A stretch of DNA of 64,000 bases from Ectothiorhodospira lacustris (lineage in GTDB: Bacteria; Pseudomonadota; Gammaproteobacteria; Ectothiorhodospirales; Ectothiorhodospiraceae), in NCBI RefSeq assembly GCF_022227845.1, contig NZ_JAJNQN010000003.1, positions 124,001-188,000 of the forward strand. Reading direction: 5' to 3'. Positions 35,431 through 42,387 of this stretch are shown here, one piece after another. The notes beneath the pieces are model-generated. The model saw only the letters and a program-made list of their open reading frames with translations, did no database searches and was not told the DNA's origin. Position 1 is the stretch's first letter, and each line of letters begins with the position of its first letter. A program made the translations under genes and the position numbers.

Positions 35431-37728
35431 ATGTCTCGTGAGTCACGACGTCTGCTCGCCGGTCTGGGCCTTGCCGCCATCCTTGGCTGGTCAACATCGG
35501 CCCTGGCCGGAAACGGCTTTGTGATCCAGGACATTGAGGTCGAGGGTCTGCAACGCATTGCCGCCGGCACGGTGTTCACCTATCTCCCGGTGGCCGTGGG
35601 AGATGCCTTTGATGACGGTCAGGCACCGGAGGTCATCCGGGCCCTGTTCCGCACCGGTTTCTTCTCCGATATCTCCCTGCGCCGGCGTGAGGACGTGCTG
35701 GTGGTGGTGGTGGAGGAGCGGCCTGCCATCAACGAGATCCGCATCAGCGGCAACCGGGACATCAAGACCGACCAGCTCATGGACGCCCTGCGTCAGGTGG
35801 GCATGGCCCGCGGACGGGTCTTCAACCGCACCGTGCTTGAGCGCATGGAGAATGAACTCCTGCAGCAGTATTTCGCCCGCGGCAAGTACAACGTGCAGGT
35901 GGACGTGGAAGTGGAACCGCTGCCCCGCAACCGGGTGGATGTGGTCATCGAGATTGCCGAGGGGCGCGTGGCCCGGATCCAGCAGGTCAGGGTGGTAGGA
36001 AACGAGTCCTATTCCGAGCGGGATCTGACCCGTCGTTTTGACTCCGGTGTACCTCGCTGGTATGCCCTGTTCAGCCGCCGTGACCATTATTCCAAGCAGC
36101 GCCTGGCGGGTGACCTGGAAAAACTGCGCACCCGCTATTTGGATTCCGGTTTCATCAACTTCAACGTGGATTCCACACAGGTTACCCTGACACCTGACCG
36201 TCGGGACATCTACGTCACCGTCAATATCGACGAAGGTGAGCAGTATCGGGTGAGCGAGGTCAGCCTGGCGGGCAACCTCATCGTGGATGAGCGGGAGCTG
36301 AAGGATCTGCTGGCCATTGCCCAGGGAGATACCTTTTCCCGCAGTCTGATCACCGAGACCTCCAACCGCATCACCCGCCGTCTCGGGGATGAAGGTTACG
36401 CCTTTGCCAACGTCAACCCGATCCCCCAGCTGGACGAGGCCAATCAGGAGGTCGCCCTGACCTTCTTCGTTGATCCCGGCCAGCGGGTCTACGTGCGTCG
36501 GATCAATTTCACCGGTAATTCGCGCACCCGGGACGAGGTCTTCCGCCGCGAGATGCGTCAGATGGAAGGGGGCTGGTACTCCGCCTCTCACGTGGACCGT
36601 TCCCGGGTCCGGCTGCAGCGCCTGTCCTACGTGGAGGACGTCAACATTGAGACCCGCCGGGTGGCGGGGACCGAGGACCAGGTGGACCTGGACATTACGG
36701 TATCCGAGCGTATGTCCGGCAGTTTCATGATCGGTGCCGGTTATTCCCAGAGCCAGGGCGTGCTGTTCAATACCAGCCTGTCCCAGGAGAACTTCTTCGG
36801 CACCGGGAACAGGGTCTCCCTGGCGTTGAACAACAGCCGGGTGAGCACCCTCTACAGCCTCTCCTTCACCAATCCTTACCACACCCTGGACGGGGTCAGT
36901 CGCGGCTTCAATATCTTCTACCGGGAGACGGATGCCTTCCGGGCGGATATTTCCCGCTATTCGTCCAACCGGCTGGGGGCCAACATCACCTACGGCATTC
37001 CCCTCACCGAGTACAACACCTTCCGCATCACACCCGGTTATGAGCGGGTGGAGATCCTCACCTCCGACAATACTCCGGATGAGATTTTCCAGTATCTGGA
37101 TGACAACGGTGATCGCTACGATCTCTACACCCTGGCCACCAGCTTCATCCATGACACCCGTAACCGCACCGTGTTCGCAGAGCGGGGCAACCTGCAGCGG
37201 ATCAGTCTGGAGGCCGCCCTGCCGGGCAGCGATCTTGAGTACTACAAGGTGGATTACCGTAACCAGCTCTTCATCCCGTTGCGGCCCGGGCTGACCTTCG
37301 CCCTGTCCGGGGAAGTGGCCTACGGGGATGCCTACGGGGATTCCACCGATCTGCCCTTCTTCGAGAAGTTCTTCGCTGGCGGCACCCGCTCGGTGCGTGG
37401 CTATCGGGACCTGAGCCTGGGCCCCCGGGATAGTCGTGATGATCCCTTCGGTGGGAACTTCCGGGTGCTGGGCAGTGCCGAACTGATCTTCCCGCCGCCG
37501 TTCATGGACCAGGCCCCCAATGTGCGCATGAGCCTGTTCCTGGATGCCGGTCAGGTCTTCGAGACCTATGACGATTTCGAGACCGGAGAGATCCGTGCCT
37601 CCATCGGCGCCGGCATGACCTGGTTGTCCCCGGTGGGCGCGTTGACATTCAGTCTGGCGCAGGCGTTAAATGACAAACCCGAAGATCGCCTGCAGTCGTT
37701 CCAGTTCAGTATCGGCGCCTCGTTCTGA
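35431..37728 (+). CDS. bamA: Outer membrane protein assembly factor BamA
   Basis: BamA is the Omp85-family core of the BAM complex that folds beta-barrel proteins into the outer membrane. The 765-residue protein has a signal peptide (about 1-27, ending ALAGNGF) and five POTRA domains (about 28-350; e.g. FVIQDIEVEGLQRIAAGTVF, NEIRISGNRDIKTDQL). A 16-strand barrel follows, with the loop-6 motif KFFAGGTRSVRGYRD (the VRGF/Y-type motif) and C-terminal FQFSIGASF, whose last residue Phe is the barrel signal. It is somewhat shorter than E. coli BamA (810 aa). Confidence 0.97.
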   Translation: MSRESRRLLAGLGLAAILGWSTSALAGNGFVIQDIEVEGLQRIAAGTVFTYLPVAVGDAFDDGQAPEVIRALFRTGFFSDISLRRREDVLVVVVEERPAINEIRISGNRDIKTDQLMDALRQVGMARGRVFNRTVLERMENELLQQYFARGKYNVQVDVEVEPLPRNRVDVVIEIAEGRVARIQQVRVVGNESYSERDLTRRFDSGVPRWYALFSRRDHYSKQRLAGDLEKLRTRYLDSGFINFNVDSTQVTLTPDRRDIYVTVNIDEGEQYRVSEVSLAGNLIVDERELKDLLAIAQGDTFSRSLITETSNRITRRLGDEGYAFANVNPIPQLDEANQEVALTFFVDPGQRVYVRRINFTGNSRTRDEVFRREMRQMEGGWYSASHVDRSRVRLQRLSYVEDVNIETRRVAGTEDQVDLDITVSERMSGSFMIGAGYSQSQGVLFNTSLSQENFFGTGNRVSLALNNSRVSTLYSLSFTNPYHTLDGVSRGFNIFYRETDAFRADISRYSSNRLGANITYGIPLTEYNTFRITPGYERVEILTSDNTPDEIFQYLDDNGDRYDLYTLATSFIHDTRNRTVFAERGNLQRISLEAALPGSDLEYYKVDYRNQLFIPLRPGLTFALSGEVAYGDAYGDSTDLPFFEKFFAGGTRSVRGYRDLSLGPRDSRDDPFGGNFRVLGSAELIFPPPFMDQAPNVRMSLFLDAGQVFETYDDFETGEIRASIGAGMTWLSPVGALTFSLAQALNDKPEDRLQSFQFSIGASF

Positions 37729-37807
37729 CGGGGTCCGCCGAGCTTGGGAAGGGTTGTTGAACGGGCCTGTCCTGCCCCTTAGTCTGTCCAAGTTTTGGAG
37801 AAAAGGT

Positions 37808-38341
37808 TTGAAGCGCAATGTCCTGAGAATCACCACCGGCCTGCTGCTGGTGTGTCTGTTGGCGATCTCCGGTGCCGCTGTGGCCAATGCCAAAGTGGCC
37901 TTCGTCAACATCAATCGTGTCATGGAGCAGTCGCCCCAAGCCGAAGCCTCCTTGCGGGCGCTGGAAGAAGAGTTTTCTCCCCGCGACTCGGAGCTGGTGG
38001 CCGAGCGGGATGCCCTGCGCCGGATGCAGGAGCGCCTGCAACGGGACTCGGAGGTGATGGGTGCGGATCAACGCGCCCAACTCGAACGTGAATTCCGCAA
38101 TCGCTCCCGGGAATTCACCCGTGCCCAAGACATGTTTCAGGAAGACCTGAATGTGCGGCGCAACGACGAACTGGCCAGGCTCCAGCGCCTGGTGCAGAGC
38201 GTGATCCTGGACATTGCCCGGGCCGATAACGTGGACTTGGTGGTTACCGAGCGCACGGTCCTGTTTGCCAGTGACCGGATCGACATGACCGGCAAGGTCC
38301 TGGAAGAGCTTCGCCGTCAGCATCAAAGACCCCGCCGCTGA
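37808..38341 (+). CDS. skp: Periplasmic chaperone Skp/OmpH
   Basis: Skp is a trimeric periplasmic holdase that escorts unfolded outer-membrane proteins to BamA. The 177-residue product begins at TTG 37808, preceded at good distance by GGAG, and starts with a signal peptide (MKRNVLRITTGLLLVCLLAI, cleavage near ANAKV). The mature part has AKVAFVNINRVMEQSPQAEA, a long charged coiled coil (about 45-140) and the C-terminal VVTERTVLFASDRIDMTGKV strand. In-frame codons upstream of 37808 overlap the bamA end and are not signal-like. It sits between bamA and lpxD, the canonical place. Confidence 0.92.
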   Translation: MKRNVLRITTGLLLVCLLAISGAAVANAKVAFVNINRVMEQSPQAEASLRALEEEFSPRDSELVAERDALRRMQERLQRDSEVMGADQRAQLEREFRNRSREFTRAQDMFQEDLNVRRNDELARLQRLVQSVILDIARADNVDLVVTERTVLFASDRIDMTGKVLEELRRQHQRPRR

Positions 38342-38356
38342 TCCGGGGCGCGGGTG

Positions 38357-39415
38357 ATGTCGGTTTCACTCAACACGTTGGCACAGGCCATTGGCGCCGA
38401 CCTGCACGGCTCAGGCGCCGATGTGGGTGCCCGTATCCTTGACGGCGTGGCTGCATTGGAGAATGCCGGACCCCGCCAGCTGTGCTTCATGACCCATGAT
38501 CGCTATCTCCCGCAACTCCGGCAGAGCCGGGCGGGTGCGGTCATCCTGAAGTCCAGGCACCTGTCGGCGTGCCCGGTGCCCGCGCTGGTGTGTGACAACC
38601 CTCATCTGGGATTCGCCCGCGCGGCGGGCCTGCTGCATCCCGAGCCTGTGCCCGCATCCGGTATTCATGACAGTGCCGTGGTCAGCCCTGAGGCCTGGAT
38701 TCACCCCTCGGCCAGCGTAGGACCCCAGTGCGTTGTCGCGGCGGGCGTCCGGCTGGGTGCCCATGTGGTGCTGGGTCCGGGCTGCATCATCGGCGAAGAC
38801 GCCCATATCGGGGAAGGGACCCGGATGCTGGCCAGGGTGACGGTGGGGGCCGGTGTTTGCATCGGTCGCCGGGGACTTTTGCACCCCGGGGCGGTGGTGG
38901 GTTCCGAAGGTTTCGGCTTCGCGAAGGATGGCGAGGCGTGGATCAGGGTACCGCAGGTGGGTACGGTGATCATTGGTGATGATGTGGAGGTGGGGGCCAA
39001 CACCACCATCGATCGTGGGGCGCTGGAAGATACCGTGATCGAGGATGGCGTGAAGCTGGATAACCTGATTCAGGTTGCCCACAACGTCCATATCGGCGCC
39101 CACACGGCCCTGGCCGGCTGCGTGGGGATCGCCGGTAGCGCCCGGATCGGCAAGCACTGCTCCATCGGGGGTGGCGTGGGCATTGCGGGCCATCTTGAAA
39201 TTGCCGACGGGGTGACGGTGACGGGCATGACCCTGGTCAGCCGTTCCATCCCTGAACCCGGCGTCTACTCCTCGGGCGTTCCCTTTTCACCGGCGCGCGA
39301 ATGGAATCGCAGTCTGGCTCATCTGCGGCGTCTGGACACCCTGTCGAGACGGGTTAAATCCCTGGAGGAACAGGCATCACACCAGGGCGTTCGGGATGAT
39401 CCTGATAACGAATAA
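38357..39415 (+). CDS. lpxD: UDP-3-O-acylglucosamine N-acyltransferase
   Basis: LpxD adds the second (N-linked) 3-hydroxyacyl chain in lipid A synthesis using acyl-ACP. The 352-residue protein has an N-terminal uridine-binding domain (SLNTLAQAIGADLHG) and a left-handed beta-helix with many hexapeptides. The catalytic region is LDNLIQVAHNVHIGAHTALA and the C-terminal helix region ends in LRRLDTLSRRVKSLEEQ. If the gnnA/gnnB-like genes of this window act as proposed, its substrate would be the 3-N-acylated analogue. Confidence 0.96.
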   Translation: MSVSLNTLAQAIGADLHGSGADVGARILDGVAALENAGPRQLCFMTHDRYLPQLRQSRAGAVILKSRHLSACPVPALVCDNPHLGFARAAGLLHPEPVPASGIHDSAVVSPEAWIHPSASVGPQCVVAAGVRLGAHVVLGPGCIIGEDAHIGEGTRMLARVTVGAGVCIGRRGLLHPGAVVGSEGFGFAKDGEAWIRVPQVGTVIIGDDVEVGANTTIDRGALEDTVIEDGVKLDNLIQVAHNVHIGAHTALAGCVGIAGSARIGKHCSIGGGVGIAGHLEIADGVTVTGMTLVSRSIPEPGVYSSGVPFSPAREWNRSLAHLRRLDTLSRRVKSLEEQASHQGVRDDPDNE

Positions 39416-39498
39416 TCAGTGGTTTGCAGGTATTGCGCAGGGTAGAACCCTGCAGGATGACTGTGAACGAATGGCCATATAAGGGGTGTTCTGAATAA

Positions 39499-39569
39499 GT
39501 CGTTCCCGCGCAAGCGGGAATCCAGTCACAGGCTGAAAATCCTGGACGCTCGCCTTCGCGAGGGTGGCC
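39499..39569. repeat. REPIN-like inverted pair between lpxD and fabZ
   Basis: Left arm GTCGTTCCCGCGCAAGCGGG begins at 39499. A degenerate right arm (ACGCTCGCCTTCGCGAGGGT) ends near 39566. The middle, AGTCACAGGCTGAAAATCC, resembles the middle of the copies at 11081 and 48357. Just upstream lies GTGTTCTGAATAAGTC, a divergent form of the motif seen before other copies. No tandem tail is present. The rest of the 200-nt lpxD-fabZ gap shows nothing else clear. Confidence 0.8.
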
Positions 39570-39615
39570 TCAGGGGACTTGTTCAGTTTTCCTAACACAC
39601 ATAAGGAATGACAAC

Positions 39616-40071
39616 TTGGATTCCATGAGCATACATGAGGTGCTGCGTTACCTGCCGCATCGTTTTCCTTTTTTGATGGTGGATCGGGTCACTGACCTGA
39701 AGCCCGGGGAATATCTGGAGGCTATCAAGAACGTCTCCATCAATGAGCCCTATTTTCCGGGCCATTTCCCCGTTCGTCCGGTCATGCCGGGTGTGCTGAT
39801 CCTGGAGGCCCTGGCCCAGGCCACCGGCCTGCTGGCCTTCAAGACCCAGGAGCATCGGGGCGAGACCGACAAGCAGCAACTCTATCTCTTCGTGGGCATC
39901 GACGAGGCCCGTTTCCGTCGTCAGGTGGAGCCGGGTGATCAGCTCCACCTGCGGGTGGAACTGCTGCGCGTGGTACGGGGAATCTGGCGCTTCAATGCCG
40001 TGGCCAGGGTGGATGGTGAGGTGGTGGCCACCGCGACGCTGATGTGTGCCGGGAAGGATCTGGAGTCATGA
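39616..40071 (+). CDS. fabZ: 3-hydroxyacyl-[ACP] dehydratase FabZ
   Basis: FabZ dehydrates 3-hydroxyacyl-ACP in fatty acid elongation and competes with LpxA/LpxD for 3-hydroxyacyl-ACP. The 151-residue hot-dog protein has [13 protein letters not shown], the catalytic His50 in [17 protein letters not shown], and Glu64 in [11 protein letters not shown]. Start is TTG 39616, since AAGGA lies 8 nt upstream, whereas the ATG three codons later would be 17 nt away. It overlaps lpxA by 4 nt. Confidence 0.96.
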   Translation: MDSMSIHEVLRYLPHRFPFLMVDRVTDLKPGEYLEAIKNVSINEPYFPGHFPVRPVMPGVLILEALAQATGLLAFKTQEHRGETDKQQLYLFVGIDEARFRRQVEPGDQLHLRVELLRVVRGIWRFNAVARVDGEVVATATLMCAGKDLES

Positions 40072-40859
40072 TCGATGCTCGTGCCGTCATAGACCCAGAG
40101 GCGCGTATCGAGGAGGGAGTCCATATCGGGGCCTTTACCGTCATCGGCCCGGGTGTGAGTATCGGCAAGGGGACCTGGATCGGGTCCCATGTGGTGATCA
40201 CCGGCACTACCCATATCGGCCAGGACTGCAAGATCTATCAGTTCGCGTCCCTGGGGGAAGCCCCCCAGGACCTGGGGTATCGGGATGAGGAAACGGCCCT
40301 GGAAATCGGTGATCGCACCGTGATTCGGGAGTACGTTACCATCAGCCGCGGTACACCCAAGGGCGGCGCTGTGACCCGGGTGGGGACCGATAATCTCATC
40401 ATGGCCTATGTCCACATCGCCCATGATTGCCTCGTCGGCAATCACGTCGTATTTTCCAATGCGGCTTCACTCGCCGGACATTGCCAGGTAGGGGACCGGG
40501 CGGTGCTGGGCGGGTTCACCCTGGTCCATCAGTTCTGCCGTGTGGGGTCCCATGCCTTTACCAGCATGGGTTCCGCCCTGAATCGGGATCTACCGCCTTA
40601 CTGCATGGCCTCGGGCAATTACGCCCGTGCCATAGGCATCAATAAGATAGGGCTCCGGCGTCGCGGTTATTCCGGGGAGACCATCCGTGCCCTGCAACGG
40701 ACATTCCGCCATCTGGTGGACGGTCGTAACCGGGAGCAGGGCCTGGCCGCCGTGGCCCCGTTGGTACAGGCCTACCCGGAGGTGGCCGATTTCGTCGCGT
40801 TTGTCCGTGAAAGTCCCCGCGGCATTCTGCGCACCGACCGGCGCCGTTCCACGGACTGA
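40068..40859 (+). CDS. lpxA: UDP-N-acetylglucosamine (or GlcNAc3N) acyltransferase LpxA
   Basis: LpxA transfers a 3-hydroxyacyl chain from ACP to position 3 of UDP-GlcNAc, the first step of lipid A synthesis. The 263-residue left-handed beta-helix protein has the catalytic His119 in VHIAHDC (E. coli His125), [16 protein letters not shown] and the ruler region [20 protein letters not shown]. By counting from the catalytic His, Met167 aligns with E. coli Gly173; a Met at this place shortens acyl-chain preference in Pseudomonas-type LpxA. The nearby gnnA/gnnB-like genes suggest the sugar substrate may be UDP-GlcNAc3N. LpxB does not follow on this strand but is on the opposite strand at 44231-45424. 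Confidence 0.96.
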   Translation: MIDARAVIDPEARIEEGVHIGAFTVIGPGVSIGKGTWIGSHVVITGTTHIGQDCKIYQFASLGEAPQDLGYRDEETALEIGDRTVIREYVTISRGTPKGGAVTRVGTDNLIMAYVHIAHDCLVGNHVVFSNAASLAGHCQVGDRAVLGGFTLVHQFCRVGSHAFTSMGSALNRDLPPYCMASGNYARAIGINKIGLRRRGYSGETIRALQRTFRHLVDGRNREQGLAAVAPLVQAYPEVADFVAFVRESPRGILRTDRRRSTD

Positions 40860-40869
40860 TCGGCGCCGC

Positions 40870-40936
40870 CTTCGCGGGCAAGGCCCACTCCCAGGGCCTG
40901 TGTTGTACCTTTGTGGGAGCGGCCCCGGCCGCGAAT
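40870..40936. repeat. Pseudomonas-type REP doublet after lpxA
   Basis: TTCGCGGGCAAGGCCCACTC followed by CCA, then about 17 nt, then TGGGAGCGGCCCCGGCCGCG and AA in inverted orientation. These are the well-known CGCGGG...CCCGCTCCCA style REP cores placed head to head. A further perfect 8-bp hairpin (TCAGCGCA-GGCA-TGCGCTGA, 40936-40955) follows and may act in the convergent lpxA/58-residue-gene junction. Confidence 0.8.
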
Positions 40937-40960
40937 CAGCGCAGGCATGCGCTGACACAT

Positions 40961-41137
40961 TCAGAGCTGGGAGTCCCCGGACCCGGACTCCCGTTTCAAC
41001 GTCACGTCTACGATCCGCACCTGCCTGATCGCCTCGATCTGATGATCGGCGAACAGCTGCTCCGCCAGCCTGCGCATGTCACCCAGGCTGACCTTGGACA
41101 GGGCGATGTCCAACTCCACGGTCACTTCAACCTTCAT
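40961..41137 (-). CDS. 58-residue hypothetical protein
   Basis: Starts at ATG 41137 with GAGG upstream at suitable distance. It reads as an alternating hydrophobic strand (MKVEVTVELDIALSKV), an amphipathic helix (LGDMRRLAEQLFADHQIEA), a second strand (IRQVRIVDVTLKRE) and a polar tail. This is a coherent beta-alpha-beta pattern, which argues for a real small protein. It lies 10 nt after the PH-domain gene. Not recognised; function unknown. Confidence 0.6.
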   Translation of the reverse strand: MKVEVTVELDIALSKVSLGDMRRLAEQLFADHQIEAIRQVRIVDVTLKRESGSGDSQL

Positions 41138-41147
41138 CAGAAAAACC

Positions 41148-42068
41148 TCAGAATGAACTGGTAACCACGCGCCCGGACGGGTCCAGCATGTCCCGCAATG
41201 TCTCCGGATCCGCAATCCCGGGCAGTTTCAGACTTTGCCCGCCATGGCAGATGATGCCCACCTTGCCGTAGCCGAGCAGACGACCCAGCCAGCTGCGATA
41301 GATGCCCGCCGCCTTGATCTCATCCAACCTCATGACCCGGGTCCGACGCAGCAGCGTACCCGTCACGGTGATCATGCGCCGGTCCGTAATGGAGACTTCC
41401 GTGTTCAGGAATATGGCCAGCGCTCGTGCCATGATGCCGGGCAGCACCGCCAGGTAGATGATGGCGGCGATGACCTCGCCGCCCAGACCAAAGGGACCCA
41501 GCACCAGCAGCAGGCAGAGGGTGACGAGTTGGATGGGGGGCAGGAAGATGGCCCAATGGGTATCCGCCTGAAGTATCAGATGCTCTTCTTCCTCCAGCAC
41601 GGTCTGGGTTACATCCGTTCGACCCAGGGAAAAGGAGAGGATGGCCATGATGATGGCCACCGGCAGCAGCAGGGTACCGGCCACCAGCAGGGTGGTTCCC
41701 ATTGGGGTGCCAAAGAAATTCACCCCTGCGAACAGGTTGATCCCGGCCGCGACCATCACCCCCGTCGCGGTGAAGTTGAGGCGGCGTTTCCAGCGTTTCT
41801 CGTTGCGTATGCGTTCGCAGCGTTGTCTGGGCCACCAGCGCACCAGCAGGTTGATGAGCGTGAGGGGAAACAGGATGACGAACAGGGTCAGAGAGATCAG
41901 TGCCCCCTGCCCAAGCAGAACCATGGAACCCATGAGGCTGGCCAGTGAAGTCAGGGCCAGGGTAATGGGGATCCAGCGGGGAGATCGGGAGGTGTCCTTC
42001 GATGTCGTACTCAAGTTGAGGCTCCAGTTAGGCACGATGGGACCCCGGACCGGGTCGAGAGCCTTCAT
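41148..42068 (-). CDS. Membrane protein with bacterial PH (bPH2/YdbT-like) domain
   Basis: A 306-residue reading with about five to six hydrophobic helices (about 35-75, 110-150 and 180-225). The C-terminal domain resembles the bacterial pleckstrin-homology family PF03703: ITDRRMITVTGTLLRRTRVM, RLDEIKAAGIYRSWLGRLLG, YGKVGIICHGGQSLKLPGI and DPETLRDML. Such domains occur in YdbS/YdbT-like membrane proteins of unclear role. ATG at 42068 is tentative; another lies 42 nt upstream and neither has a strong ribosome site. It is sixth in the minus-strand block that starts with gnnA. Confidence 0.8.
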   Translation of the reverse strand: MKALDPVRGPIVPNWSLNLSTTSKDTSRSPRWIPITLALTSLASLMGSMVLLGQGALISLTLFVILFPLTLINLLVRWWPRQRCERIRNEKRWKRRLNFTATGVMVAAGINLFAGVNFFGTPMGTTLLVAGTLLLPVAIIMAILSFSLGRTDVTQTVLEEEEHLILQADTHWAIFLPPIQLVTLCLLLVLGPFGLGGEVIAAIIYLAVLPGIMARALAIFLNTEVSITDRRMITVTGTLLRRTRVMRLDEIKAAGIYRSWLGRLLGYGKVGIICHGGQSLKLPGIADPETLRDMLDPSGRVVTSSF

Positions 42069-42117
42069 TTTGCCTGATATCCGCCCCTGATGCCCATGCC
42101 GGCACAGCATCCGGTGA

Positions 42118-42387
42118 TCAGGGCGACGGTTGTTCCTTGTTGCGTCCCTTGATTTCCCGCACTCGCTCGATCCCCTTGCGGCGTTGGGCGTAGATCACCT
42201 GCAGCTTCTGTGAGATCTCCTCGTACTCATCGCCGGGCGGGGTCTCTTCAAGCTTGGTGGTTAGATCCCGTTCCTTGGCCTTGAGTTTTTTGAGGACCTT
42301 GCGGATGGATTTGAGTTCTTTGCGCTGGGCGGTCTGATCCGCGTTGAGAAAACCGGCCAGCCTAGCCAGCAGTTTTTTCGTCTTCAT
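42118..42387 (-). CDS. Small coiled-coil protein downstream of Na/Pi cotransporter
   Basis: An 89-residue, Lys/Glu-rich helical protein (MKTKKLLARLAGFLNADQ, then RKELKSIRKVLKKLKAKERD and YEEISQKLQVIYAQRRKG). The heptad-like pattern suggests one or two coiled-coil helices. Its start overlaps the end of the cotransporter gene by 26 nt, so the two are co-translated. It has no signal peptide or membrane segment. A regulatory partner role for the transporter is inference only. Confidence 0.75.
   Translation of the reverse strand: MKTKKLLARLAGFLNADQTAQRKELKSIRKVLKKLKAKERDLTTKLEETPPGDEYEEISQKLQVIYAQRRKGIERVREIKGRNKEQPSP

Noticed and set aside
39319-39598. Minus-strand short frames spanning the lpxD end and repeat
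   Set aside because: They translate the repeat and antisense of lpxD, with no coding signal.
40936-40955. Bidirectional terminator between lpxA and the 58-residue gene
   Set aside because: A perfect 8-bp hairpin, but no U-rich tail on either side; kept only as a note in the REP entry.
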